Source of the DNA: an uncultured Eubacterium sp.
Lineage (GTDB): Bacteria > Bacillota > Clostridia > Lachnospirales > Lachnospiraceae
Length of the DNA stretch: 52,784 nucleotides
NCBI GenBank assembly: GCA_910584065.1
Contig: CAJTZN010000025.1
Coordinates: 1-52,784 of the forward strand
Direction of reading: 5' to 3'
Shown: positions 8,081 through 15,759 of the stretch, piece by piece
Layout of the letters: each line of letters starts with the position of its first letter
Position numbering within the stretch: position 1 is the stretch's first letter
Position numbers and translations under genes: made by a program
The notes under the pieces: generated by a model
Databases searched by the model: none
Told to the model about the DNA's origin: nothing
What the model saw: the letters and a program-made list of their open reading frames with translations, nothing else

Positions 8081-8109
8081 ATGCAACATTTCTTAATAAA
8101 ATGTTGCAT
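8081..8109 (+). repeat. Left recombination site of an invertible segment
   Basis: Two 11-bp arms, ATGCAACATTT (8081-8091) and AAATGTTGCAT (8099-8109), are perfect inverse complements around the 7-bp spacer CTTAATA (8092-8098). An 11-7-11 layout is the usual architecture of a tyrosine-recombinase core site. The same site occurs in opposite orientation at 8808-8836. Confidence 0.8.
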
Positions 8110-8160
8110 TATCCGCCGCATGCTTTGTGGCAGAAATGACAAAGAAAGAAGGTCATGCCG

Positions 8161-8742
8161 ATGGGAACGACGATGCCGATCAAAAGTAAAAAAACATTAG
8201 AAAAATTCAGAAACTACTATAGAAACGTCCAGCGAAACCCCAGAAATTACGCGCTTATCGTGCTCGGACTCAACTCCGCCCTGCGGATCGGGGATATCCT
8301 GACGCTGCGCTGGGGCGATGTTTATCATATGAAAAAGCAGAAATACCGGGAACACATATCGATCATCGAGAAGAAAACGGGAAAGAAAAATGTACTTGCC
8401 ATCAATGCTTCCCTGCAGGAAGCGCTGGAATTTTACCGCAGAACGCTGGAAATGTATGAAGAAGACAGATTCATCTTTGCGAGCCAGAAACCGCCGTATG
8501 AAAATATCAGCCGCTCCCAGGCCTACCGCATCGTCAAGAAAGCTGCCGAATCGTGCGGGCTCGAGCACTGCGTCAGCTGTCACTCCCTGCGGAAGACATT
8601 TGGCTACCACGCATGGCGGAATGGCTTCCAGCCAGCACTCCTGATGAACATTTACAACCATTCCTCATATGAAATCACGAAAAAATATCTCTGTATCGAC
8701 CAATTGGAAAAAGATGAAGTCTATCTGAAAACTTTTTTATAA
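8161..8742 (+). CDS. Tyrosine site-specific recombinase, FimB/FimE-sized
   Basis: A 193-residue recombinase consisting of little more than the catalytic domain. The active-site set is present: Arg42 (SALRIGDIL), a lysine in the KKTGKKN beta-hairpin, His141-x-x-Arg144 (CHSLRKTF), His167 (NHSS) and the nucleophile Tyr176 (KKYLCID). Such short forms are typical of inversion switches rather than phage integrases, which carry an extra core-binding domain. AAGAAGG lies 8 bases before the ATG at 8161; an ATG at 8155 is only 2 bases from it and is disfavoured. The gene sits between two inverted recombination sites and upstream of csrA and flagellin, pointing to a role in flagellar phase variation. 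Confidence 0.9.
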   Translation: MGTTMPIKSKKTLEKFRNYYRNVQRNPRNYALIVLGLNSALRIGDILTLRWGDVYHMKKQKYREHISIIEKKTGKKNVLAINASLQEALEFYRRTLEMYEEDRFIFASQKPPYENISRSQAYRIVKKAAESCGLEHCVSCHSLRKTFGYHAWRNGFQPALLMNIYNHSSYEITKKYLCIDQLEKDEVYLKTFL

Positions 8743-8760
8743 ATATTTTTAGAAAAGGGG

Positions 8761-8787
8761 TTAAGTTTTAATGAGACGCTCCGATAT
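8761..8787 (+). promoter_or_regulatory. Sigma-28 (SigD/FliA) type promoter for csrA-hag, inside the invertible segment
   Basis: TTAAGTTT at 8761-8768 (7 of 8 to TAAAGTTT) and TCCGATAT at 8780-8787 (6 of 8 to GCCGATAA, and near the Bacillus form CCGATAT) are spaced by exactly 11 bases, as in the flagellar sigma-28 consensus. It points right, about 75 bases before csrA. The transcript would cross the right recombination site. Confidence 0.72.
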
Positions 8788-8807
8788 ATATAACATCAAA
8801 CAGAAAA

Positions 8808-8836
8808 ATGCAACATTTTATTAAGTTCTGTTGCAT
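8808..8836 (-). repeat. Right recombination site of the invertible segment
   Basis: Read on the minus strand it has arm ATGCAACAGAA, spacer CTTAATA and arm AAATGTTGCAT: 26 of 29 positions equal the left site, with an identical asymmetric spacer. One flanking base on each side also matches. The three differences are all at the inner end of one arm. The spacer fixes the orientation as inverted relative to the left site. Confidence 0.8.
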
Positions 8837-8862
8837 TCTAGAGCCGGATTGGAGGAGATTTT

Positions 8863-9138
8863 ATGCTGAGAATGAGCGTGAGCACGGAAGAGTACCTCAT
8901 GCTGGGGGATGACATAAAGATCGTATTCCTGGGTGGAAGTCACAACCATATGCGAATCATGATCGATGCCCCGAAAGATGTCAACATCGTGAGAAGCACG
9001 GTTCTAGAGAAAAACAACCCGGAGATGAAAAAGTCATCGGGCGGCGGTTATTACGCGGAGCCGGAGCTGCCGGAGAAGTATCGGAAGCCGAGGAAAGGAA
9101 GGACGCTGGAGTACAGCAGGGAGCATTCCGGACAGTGA
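8863..9138 (+). CDS. csrA: CsrA-like RNA-binding regulator
   Basis: Residues 1-50 follow the CsrA fold (GDDIKIVFLGGSHNHMRIMI, then DAPKDVNIVR), with the conserved arginine after DAPKxVxxxR that contacts RNA. It is odd in two ways. The first beta strand reads MLRMSVSTEE, lacking the usual LTRR residues used in RNA contact, and there is a basic tail of about 35 residues ending in EHSGQ, making it 91 rather than 60-75 residues. CsrA represses flagellin translation in Bacillus with FliW as antagonist; no fliW is in the window. GGAGGAG precedes the ATG. It lies between the sigma-28-like promoter and flagellin, so the two are likely co-transcribed. Confidence 0.82.
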   Translation: MLRMSVSTEEYLMLGDDIKIVFLGGSHNHMRIMIDAPKDVNIVRSTVLEKNNPEMKKSSGGGYYAEPELPEKYRKPRKGRTLEYSREHSGQ

Positions 9139-9291
9139 CAGGCTGGGAAGAACCCCGGATAGATAATAACCAGAGGAAGCGTCAGGTCACCGTGCCGGAC
9201 ATTTCGGCGGGCGGCGGTTTCAATGGATATTATATAGCATGCGGCAGAGGCGGGTCATGTCCTGCGGCATCGGAAAATAAAAACAGAGCAA

Positions 9292-9328
9292 CCGTTGCAA
9301 ATGGATTTGCGGCGGTAAAACAAGGAGG
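9292..9328 (+). promoter_or_regulatory. Probable CsrA-binding region in the flagellin leader
   Basis: Bases 9292-9301 and 9306-9315 can form a 10-bp stem (two G-U pairs) closing the tetraloop TGGA, which presents GGA. About 20 bases downstream the Shine-Dalgarno AAGGAGG (9322-9328) supplies a second GGA. A hairpin GGA plus a GGA in the ribosome site is the layout of the Bacillus hag leader bound by one CsrA dimer. Binding is inferred. Confidence 0.6.
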
Positions 9329-9336
9329 TAATCAGT

Positions 9337-10155
9337 ATGATAGTACAGCACAACATTACATCTATGAACGCTAACAGGCAGTTAGGTATCGTAGGAAACA
9401 ATCTCACCAAAGCAACGGAGAAACTGGCAAGCGGTTACAGAGTGAACCGTGCAGCGGATGATGCAGCAGGTCTGGCGATTTCTGAGAAAATGAGAGCACA
9501 GGTTCGCGGTCTGAACAGGGCTTCCGACAACGCTCAGGATGGTATCTCGCTGATCCAGACAGCTGAGGGTGCATTGGAACAGCAGCATGCGATCCTGCAG
9601 AGAACACGTGAACTGGTTGTTCAGGCAGCCAACACCGGTGTTCTGGAACAAAGCAACGACAACGACTATCAGAAAATTCAGGATGAGATTGACGAGTTGG
9701 AGGGCGAGTTTACACGTATCAACGACCAGACCGAGTTCAATAAGAAAAAATTATTGGATGGAAGCTATTCGAGCCAGTGGCTGCACATTGGTGCGAATGA
9801 TAAGCAGGGAATCGCAGTGACGATTTCTAAAACAAGTTGGACTTCGGTTGATGTTACAAGTGGGGCAGCTGGTGGAAGCACTGCAACTGTTATTAATACG
9901 GTTGATACTATGCTGAAGAGTGTTACGACTGTCCGTTCGAAACTGGGGGCGATTCAGAACCGTCTGGAGTATGCGGTGAAGGTAGATGATAATGCCGCTG
10001 AGAACTTGCAGTCTGCTGAATCCCGCATCCGCGATACGGATATGGCTGACGAAATGACGAGGTTCTCGAAAGAGAGTATCCTCCAGCAGGCAGCTACATC
10101 CATGCTGGCTCAGGCAAATCAGGCAAATCAAGGAGTGCTTTCACTTCTCCAGTAA
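9337..10155 (+). CDS. hag: Flagellin
   Basis: A 272-residue flagellin, the filament subunit secreted by the flagellar type III system. The N-terminal D0/D1 region (MIVQHNITSMNANRQLGIVG, then EKLASGYRVNRAADDAAGLA) and C-terminal D1/D0 region (RIRDTDMADEMTRFSKESIL, ending QANQGVLSLLQ) are conserved. The variable middle, about residues 140-190, is very short, so the filament lacks large outer domains. The ribosome site AAGGAGG is 8 bases upstream and overlaps a predicted CsrA site. Expression probably depends on the sigma-28-like promoter upstream of csrA that lies in the invertible segment. A surface-glycan locus follows, suggesting filament or cell-surface modification. Confidence 0.97.
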   Translation: MIVQHNITSMNANRQLGIVGNNLTKATEKLASGYRVNRAADDAAGLAISEKMRAQVRGLNRASDNAQDGISLIQTAEGALEQQHAILQRTRELVVQAANTGVLEQSNDNDYQKIQDEIDELEGEFTRINDQTEFNKKKLLDGSYSSQWLHIGANDKQGIAVTISKTSWTSVDVTSGAAGGSTATVINTVDTMLKSVTTVRSKLGAIQNRLEYAVKVDDNAAENLQSAESRIRDTDMADEMTRFSKESILQQAATSMLAQANQANQGVLSLLQ

Positions 10156-10232
10156 CTGCCCTGAGTGCACGCCCAAAGCGTGTATACTTTGTGCATAGGC
10201 GAATGGAAAAGTTGTACAGTGCGTGAAAAAAA

Positions 10233-10278
10233 GGAAAAGCGTCCGGTGACATCTGTACTGGGCGTTTTTCCTTCCTTT
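10233..10278 (+). terminator. Rho-independent terminator after flagellin
   Basis: A 15-bp stem (arms 10233-10247 and 10257-10271, three G-U pairs) with a 9-base loop, then the T-rich stretch CCTTCCTTTTCTT. It separates flagellin from the glycan locus. Confidence 0.75.
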
Positions 10279-10312
10279 TCTTACTTATACGGTCAGAGGG
10301 GAGGGTAAACGG

Positions 10313-12697
10313 ATGATCGAATTTCCGGATTCTTACTTTGAAGACGAGGTGCGGGATGGGTTTCTGGTGCCGGGAATGATGAAGCGGTACTGGGCGGCAT
10401 TGCAGGAAGTGATTCTGGTGGTTCACGAAACGTGTGAAAAGCTGGGGATTTCCTATTGCGCGGAGTGGGGGACGCTCCTCGGGGCGGTCCGGCACGGCGG
10501 AATGATTCCATGGGACGATGATATTGATATATGCATGACCAGGCCAGATTTTGAACGGTTTCTGGAGACGGCGCCGAATGTGCTGCCAGAGGGATACAGG
10601 GTGTTTACGTACAGAAATCAGGATAGTGACAATATGATCAATCAGATCGTAGCATGCCCGACGATGGTCATAGATTATGAACAGCTGCCCCGGTTTCACG
10701 GTTATCCATATTCAGTGGTGATTGACTTGAGCGTTTTGGATGCGCTGCCGGAAAATCCAGAGGAAAAAAGGGCATTCCGGGATTTGGTGCATATCATAGG
10801 AGAACTAAAGATGCATATTGATGAGGGTGATATGCAGTCTGAGGCGGTGGTCTGTGCATTCGATGAGATTGAGCGGATATTCGGCGTCACACTCGACCGG
10901 GAGCAGGCATTAAAGAGACAGCTGTATCAGATCATGGATCGAACAGCCTCTCGGTTTTGGAGGCAGGATACAGCGGAACTGACAGAATCGGCAGGGTTCA
11001 TGAGGCGGGGTTATCGTTTCCCTTCCCGGATCCATGACAGGGAGGTCTGCATTCCATTTGAACGGATCCATATCATGGCGCCGGCGGGGTATGAGGCCAT
11101 GTTGAATTATGAATACGGCTCGAACTGGATGTGCCCGCAGCGTGTCAGTGGCGGGCATAGCTATCCGGTCTATGAGACGATACTCAGTAGCATTCAGGAG
11201 AAAGTTCCCATTGAGATTCGGCAGTATAAATATGAACCGATACAGATTGGGGAAGCAAAGAAGAAAAGAAAACTGCGAGAGTCCTTGCGGCGGGAATTGG
11301 AAGACAGCCTGCCGCTTTTTCGGGAAGCGCACGAGGAAATACGGAATCAGGTAGAAGCTGGGAATCTGGAACAGATAGAAGCCTTATTCGGGGACTGCCA
11401 GAATTTAGCGATACAGCTTGGCACAAGAATTGAGGAAGAGCAGGGGGAGGGGCATCCGACGGTCCGAATCTTGGAGGAGTACTGCGAATTGGTCTTTTCG
11501 CTGTATACCCGGCTGGCAGCAGGGGAGAGTGCGCCCAAAGAGGCTTCGGGCATATATGCGCTGGCGGAGTATGAAAAACAGCTGGCGGAAAGCATTTCCC
11601 GGGATATAAAAGAGAAAAGAGAAGTGGTATTTATCCCGTATAAGAGTTCGTTCTGGGGAACGATGGACGGGTTGTGGCGGACGGCATCAGCGGATGAAGA
11701 GGTCGATGTTCATGTTGTGCCGGCACCGTACTACTACAAAGACGCATTTGGGAAGCCGAAAAAGGACGAGCCGCACTACGAGACGGATTATCCGGAGGAT
11801 GTGGCACTCACGAACTATGAGGAGTATCCGTTTGATGTGAGACGGCCGGACGTGATCGTCATCCAGTGCCCCTACGATGAATACCACTACGGCATGACAA
11901 TCCACCCGTTTTTTTATGTGCAGAATTTGGCACAGTATACGGAGCACCTTGTTTATGTCCCGCCGCTGATCATGGATGAGATTTCCCCGGAGGACGAACG
12001 GGGGCGGATTACACTCCGCACGTTCTGCAATACACCGGGAGTCACTTATGCGGATCATGTGATCGTCCAGTCGGATCAGATGAAGGACATCTATGTGGAA
12101 CTTCTGACAGAGTTTGCGGGAGAGGGGACAAAGGAAGTGTGGAAAGAAAAGATAATGGGGGCAGCGTCTGTGGAGGGGGGAATCCCGATGTCGGGGAATT
12201 CAGGTCGCGTAAATGCGGAAGTGAACGTGCCGGAAGAATGGCGGGCGTGTGTGAAGCGTGCAGATGGCAGCCAGAAGATTGTGATTCTCTTGCATATGAA
12301 TGCCAGCGTGTTGTTTGAATATGGCAGGGAAGCAGTACAGAAACTCCGTGAAGTCATGGAACTTTTGCGGAAGAAACAGGAGGGTTTTGTGCTTCTGTGG
12401 AGGCCGGATGGCAGTGTGAGGGAGCTTCTCCGCAAGGAAGATGCAGATGCGTGGGGCCGTTACCGGGACCTGATGGAAGAATACAGGCGGGAAAAATGGG
12501 GAATCTATGATGATTCGATGGACTGGGAGCGCGCCGTCTGTTTCTGTGATGCGTATTATGGGGACGCCGGAGTAATGTCCACACGGTGCGTGAGGCTGGA
12601 CAAGCCAGTGCTGATCGCATCGGCGGATTTTCATCAGTACGATTGCAAAGTGGCACAGGAGGGCAGCAAGGATGGAATTTCCGGATTCCTATTTTGA
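10313..12697 (+). CDS. LicD-family protein with C-terminal glycerophosphotransferase-like region (copy 1)
   Basis: A 794-residue two-part protein. Residues about 25-280 are a LicD nucleotidyltransferase-fold domain with WGTLLGAVRHGGMIPWDDDI as its key motif; LicD proteins transfer phosphocholine or related phospho-groups onto surface glycans. A helical linker (about 320-430) leads to a region starting VVFIPYKSSFWGTMDGLWRT that resembles TagB/CDP-glycerol glycerophosphotransferases, though this is only a pattern match. GGGAGGG precedes the ATG. The 3' end overlaps the second LicD gene by 26 bases, and its last residues are read out of that gene's start region. First gene of the glycan locus downstream of flagellin. 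Confidence 0.82.
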   Translation: MIEFPDSYFEDEVRDGFLVPGMMKRYWAALQEVILVVHETCEKLGISYCAEWGTLLGAVRHGGMIPWDDDIDICMTRPDFERFLETAPNVLPEGYRVFTYRNQDSDNMINQIVACPTMVIDYEQLPRFHGYPYSVVIDLSVLDALPENPEEKRAFRDLVHIIGELKMHIDEGDMQSEAVVCAFDEIERIFGVTLDREQALKRQLYQIMDRTASRFWRQDTAELTESAGFMRRGYRFPSRIHDREVCIPFERIHIMAPAGYEAMLNYEYGSNWMCPQRVSGGHSYPVYETILSSIQEKVPIEIRQYKYEPIQIGEAKKKRKLRESLRRELEDSLPLFREAHEEIRNQVEAGNLEQIEALFGDCQNLAIQLGTRIEEEQGEGHPTVRILEEYCELVFSLYTRLAAGESAPKEASGIYALAEYEKQLAESISRDIKEKREVVFIPYKSSFWGTMDGLWRTASADEEVDVHVVPAPYYYKDAFGKPKKDEPHYETDYPEDVALTNYEEYPFDVRRPDVIVIQCPYDEYHYGMTIHPFFYVQNLAQYTEHLVYVPPLIMDEISPEDERGRITLRTFCNTPGVTYADHVIVQSDQMKDIYVELLTEFAGEGTKEVWKEKIMGAASVEGGIPMSGNSGRVNAEVNVPEEWRACVKRADGSQKIVILLHMNASVLFEYGREAVQKLREVMELLRKKQEGFVLLWRPDGSVRELLRKEDADAWGRYRDLMEEYRREKWGIYDDSMDWERAVCFCDAYYGDAGVMSTRCVRLDKPVLIASADFHQYDCKVAQEGSKDGISGFLF

Positions 12698-14648
12698 GGA
12701 CGAGGTGCGGGACGGGTTTTATATTCCGAGCCTAATGAAGAGATGCTGGGCGGCGCAGATGGAGATACTGTGCCAGGTCCAGGAAATATGTGAGAGGCAT
12801 AAAATCCGTTATTTTGCCGATTGGGGTACTTTGCTCGGGGCTGTCCGCCACGGCGGGATGATTCCGTGGGACGACGATATGGATATCAGTATGCTGCGGG
12901 AAGATTACATAAGGTTCCGTGAAGCAGCAGACGAAGAACTTTCAGAAGGCTGCTGGTTTAAGGACTGGAGGTGCTCCGATGAAATAGACAGTATGATCGG
13001 GCAGATTGTCAATTCTCATGTTCATGTTCTGGAAGGCAGCGCACTGGAAGTTTACCATGGATTTCCTTATGTGGCGGGAATCGACATTTACTGTCTCGAA
13101 GACTTGCCTGACCATGAAAGGGAGTCTCGCGTGTTTTGGGAAGAACTTTGTTTTCTATTTAAGGTGATTTACAAACTTCAGTATGACAAGCGAAAGGGAC
13201 GGCCGATAGGAGAAGAGGAACTTTTATACTATATTGGACGAATTGAGGCCTTTTATCAGGTGAAACTGGATCGGAAAAAGCCGCTGCGACGCCAGCTCTG
13301 TGAAATATTGCAACAGAAGGCCGCACTCCGGTATCAGCGGGATGATGCTCTTACGGTAAACGCCCTGGTGCATTGGAAAAAAATATTTATCGCCCGTTAT
13401 CCCAAATGGTGCTTTGAGAAATCAGTTCATATGCCATTTGAAGGGATGGAGATCACGGTTCCGGCAGGGTATGACAAACTGCTGGCGATGGAATATGGTC
13501 CGCATTGGATGTGTCCGTCTCGTGCTGGCGGCGGACATGAGTATCCCTACTTCAAAAAGCAGCAGACGTATCTGAATGAAATGAATGCCGGGGCACTTTT
13601 TACTTATGTCTACTCCGCACAGGAGAGGGAAGAAATGCGGATGTTGAGAGAAGAAGCAAGGGTGCATGCAGGTGAGCGTATGAAAGAGAGGGGGAAGATG
13701 ATAAAAGAGGAATTAAATGAATTTCTTTCGCTCTTTCGGGAAGCACACAGAGAAATTGCACAGTTTGTAAAAGCAGGAAGGATGTCAGTGGCGCAGAATC
13801 TTCTCAGTGACTGTCAAAATGCGGCGATTCAACTAGGAATGAAAATAGAAGAGATGGGAAACTGCCTGGAAAGATTCCAGTCGGCGGTGAAATTATTGGA
13901 AGATTATTGTGAATGGATCTATGAATTATATGAGGCGCTGTCTAGGGAGAAGACTACTGCGTTTGGAAATTTGGAGAGAGAACTTGCTACATGGGAAAAG
14001 AAATTTTTGCAGGCGGCAGACAGTGTGACAGAATATATGTTAGGGAAAAATAATGCCCGAAAAAGCGTAGTGTTTGTGCCGTACAAACCTGCTTATTGGA
14101 ACACGATGGTCGATATATGGCGGGAGGTGGTGGATGATCCGGATACAGATGCATGGGTCATTCCGATTCCATATTATTATAAAGACGCGCACGGGAAGGC
14201 AAAATCGGAAGAAATGCATTATGAGACAGATTATCCGGATGACGTGACGGTTACTTCATATGAAGAGTATCCATTTGATTTGAGTCAGCCGGACGTGATC
14301 GTGATTCAGTGCCCCTATGATGAATACAATTATGGTTTGACAATCCATCCATTTTTTTATGCGAAAAACTTGAGAAAATATACCGATCGGCTTGTCTGTG
14401 TACCGCCCTTTTGGATGGATGAGATTGCTCCCGGGGATGTGAGAGCAAGAGAGAATCTGAGATCGCTTTGCTGTATGCCGGGTGTCGTCCTTTCCGATAT
14501 GGTTGTTGTTCAGTCGGAGCAGATGAAATCGGTCTATGTGGACATCTTGACGGAGTTCGCAGGAGCGGATACAAGGTCGGTATGGGAAAGAACAGTTGTC
14601 GGTGTCGGGAAGGAAAAGGGCGGGCACATAATTACGGACTGGTATTAG
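12672..14648 (+). CDS. LicD-family protein (copy 2, shorter)
   Basis: A 658-residue paralogue of the preceding gene. Both begin EFPDSYFEDEVRDGF and share the WGTLLGAVRHGGMIPWDDD motif, the helical linker and the YKDAxGK...HYETDYP region. This copy stops soon after VWERTVVGVGKEKGG, where copy 1 continues for about 145 more residues, so part of the C-terminal domain is missing. It is a tandem duplicate that has diverged widely in between. GGAGGG lies upstream of the ATG inside the end of copy 1, giving translational coupling. Whether the shorter C-terminus is functional is unclear. Confidence 0.8.
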   Translation: MEFPDSYFEDEVRDGFYIPSLMKRCWAAQMEILCQVQEICERHKIRYFADWGTLLGAVRHGGMIPWDDDMDISMLREDYIRFREAADEELSEGCWFKDWRCSDEIDSMIGQIVNSHVHVLEGSALEVYHGFPYVAGIDIYCLEDLPDHERESRVFWEELCFLFKVIYKLQYDKRKGRPIGEEELLYYIGRIEAFYQVKLDRKKPLRRQLCEILQQKAALRYQRDDALTVNALVHWKKIFIARYPKWCFEKSVHMPFEGMEITVPAGYDKLLAMEYGPHWMCPSRAGGGHEYPYFKKQQTYLNEMNAGALFTYVYSAQEREEMRMLREEARVHAGERMKERGKMIKEELNEFLSLFREAHREIAQFVKAGRMSVAQNLLSDCQNAAIQLGMKIEEMGNCLERFQSAVKLLEDYCEWIYELYEALSREKTTAFGNLERELATWEKKFLQAADSVTEYMLGKNNARKSVVFVPYKPAYWNTMVDIWREVVDDPDTDAWVIPIPYYYKDAHGKAKSEEMHYETDYPDDVTVTSYEEYPFDLSQPDVIVIQCPYDEYNYGLTIHPFFYAKNLRKYTDRLVCVPPFWMDEIAPGDVRARENLRSLCCMPGVVLSDMVVVQSEQMKSVYVDILTEFAGADTRSVWERTVVGVGKEKGGHIITDWY

Positions 14649-14661
14649 CAGGAGGGATAGA

Positions 14662-15759
14662 ATGCAGAAAACAGTGTTCTCACGAAGAAAGACAAACATA
14701 GCATTTTCGAATTGTGTAGTAAATGACGGGGTGATGTATTTTTACGCTTCTAATATCCGAGCGTTGTGCAAAATGGATATGGAGACAAAGGAAGCTTGCC
14801 TTGAAAGCGACATTATTATAAACGGGGAGCGGGCAGCTGATGTGCTGATGGTTTCAGCGGATGGAAATACTCTCTGCATGCTAACACCGGATGGGAAATA
14901 TTATGTCTATTACTGTCTGAGAAACCGGGAATACCATGTTTTGCACATCGGCGGAGACGGGACATCCGAAGATGAACTGGCATGGGGAGAATGGGGAGAA
15001 ATGGTATATGTGTTTTTTACAAACCCAGCTGCGCGGAAGGTCATTCGGATTGATCGGATCAGCGGGCAGGCAGACGAGTTCCATAGTGACTGCTGGCAGG
15101 AAGGACCGGATACGGTGTATACGAATGCCAGCAGACAGTACGGGGAAGATATGTGGCTTTTTCCAGCAGGCCCTTCCTGCGTGACCCGCTTTTCGCTGAG
15201 GACGGGAAAGAGTGAACACTATCATTTGCCGGGACTATCACAGATGTGCACGGGGTTTGCGGTTTCGGGAAATACGATGCATCTGTTGGGGATTCAGGGG
15301 AAGATCTTTCGCTGGGAGATTGGGAGCGCTGATGTGACCGAGCTGGTTGACCTTGATTTGTGGACTCGGGAATACGGGGTAATAGTGGCGGCAGGAGAAG
15401 ATATATATCTGCTTCCGGGAACGGGAATGGATTTTCTGCGAGTTCATGGGGAAAAGATGGAGAAATTTTCCTTGACAGATGATTTTGCATTCGGAGTATT
15501 CGACAAGGAAAAATGCAGGTACTACTATGAAGATGTGGATATGTGCTATTTTCCGCAGAGATACAGTAATTACAGTTTTACGTTCGATAAAAAGTCCGGG
15601 GAGTTTGCGTGTTACCAGATGAAACTGCCAGCCTCCCAGTTGAGGGAGAGAGGATGGATCTTGCGGGAGAGTGAGGAAGTAACGTTGACGGATTATTTGA
15701 GGTATCTGGAGGCTGGGAAAGGGGGCAAAGATGAAAAGATTGGGAACAGTATCTTATAA
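14662..15759 (+). CDS. Hypothetical protein, beta-propeller-like
   Basis: A 365-residue protein without signal peptide or membrane segment. Repeated short strands with aromatic residues and Asp-Gly turns (VSADGNTLCMLTPDGKYYVY, later GEMVYVFFTNPAARKVIRID, and SGNTMHLLGIQGKIFRWEIG) suggest a beta-propeller, but I cannot name a family. AGGAGGG precedes the ATG, 13 bases after the second LicD gene, and the end overlaps the pyruvyl transferase gene by 29 bases. It therefore belongs to the glycan operon; a scaffold or glycan-sensing role is only a guess. Confidence 0.72.
   Translation: MQKTVFSRRKTNIAFSNCVVNDGVMYFYASNIRALCKMDMETKEACLESDIIINGERAADVLMVSADGNTLCMLTPDGKYYVYYCLRNREYHVLHIGGDGTSEDELAWGEWGEMVYVFFTNPAARKVIRIDRISGQADEFHSDCWQEGPDTVYTNASRQYGEDMWLFPAGPSCVTRFSLRTGKSEHYHLPGLSQMCTGFAVSGNTMHLLGIQGKIFRWEIGSADVTELVDLDLWTREYGVIVAAGEDIYLLPGTGMDFLRVHGEKMEKFSLTDDFAFGVFDKEKCRYYYEDVDMCYFPQRYSNYSFTFDKKSGEFACYQMKLPASQLRERGWILRESEEVTLTDYLRYLEAGKGGKDEKIGNSIL

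Larger units (their letters stand above)
8081..8836. other. Putative invertible DNA segment (flagellin phase switch)
   Basis: The segment is bounded by two 29-bp sites in inverted orientation and carries a tyrosine recombinase gene plus a sigma-28-like promoter facing outwards to the right. Crossing over in the two 7-bp spacers would invert about 727 bp, turning the promoter away from csrA and flagellin. In the orientation seen here the promoter faces those genes, so this copy is predicted to be ON. The arrangement is directly visible; inversion itself is inferred. Confidence 0.7.

Noticed and set aside
8161..8742. Phage or integrative-element integrase.
   Set aside because: It lacks the N-terminal arm- and core-binding domains, no other phage genes are nearby, and its paired inverted sites point to a local inversion switch.
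9135..9374. A 79-residue frame overlapping the flagellin start.
   Set aside because: It has no ribosome site, reads through the CsrA hairpin and flagellin start, and its sequence is low in structure.
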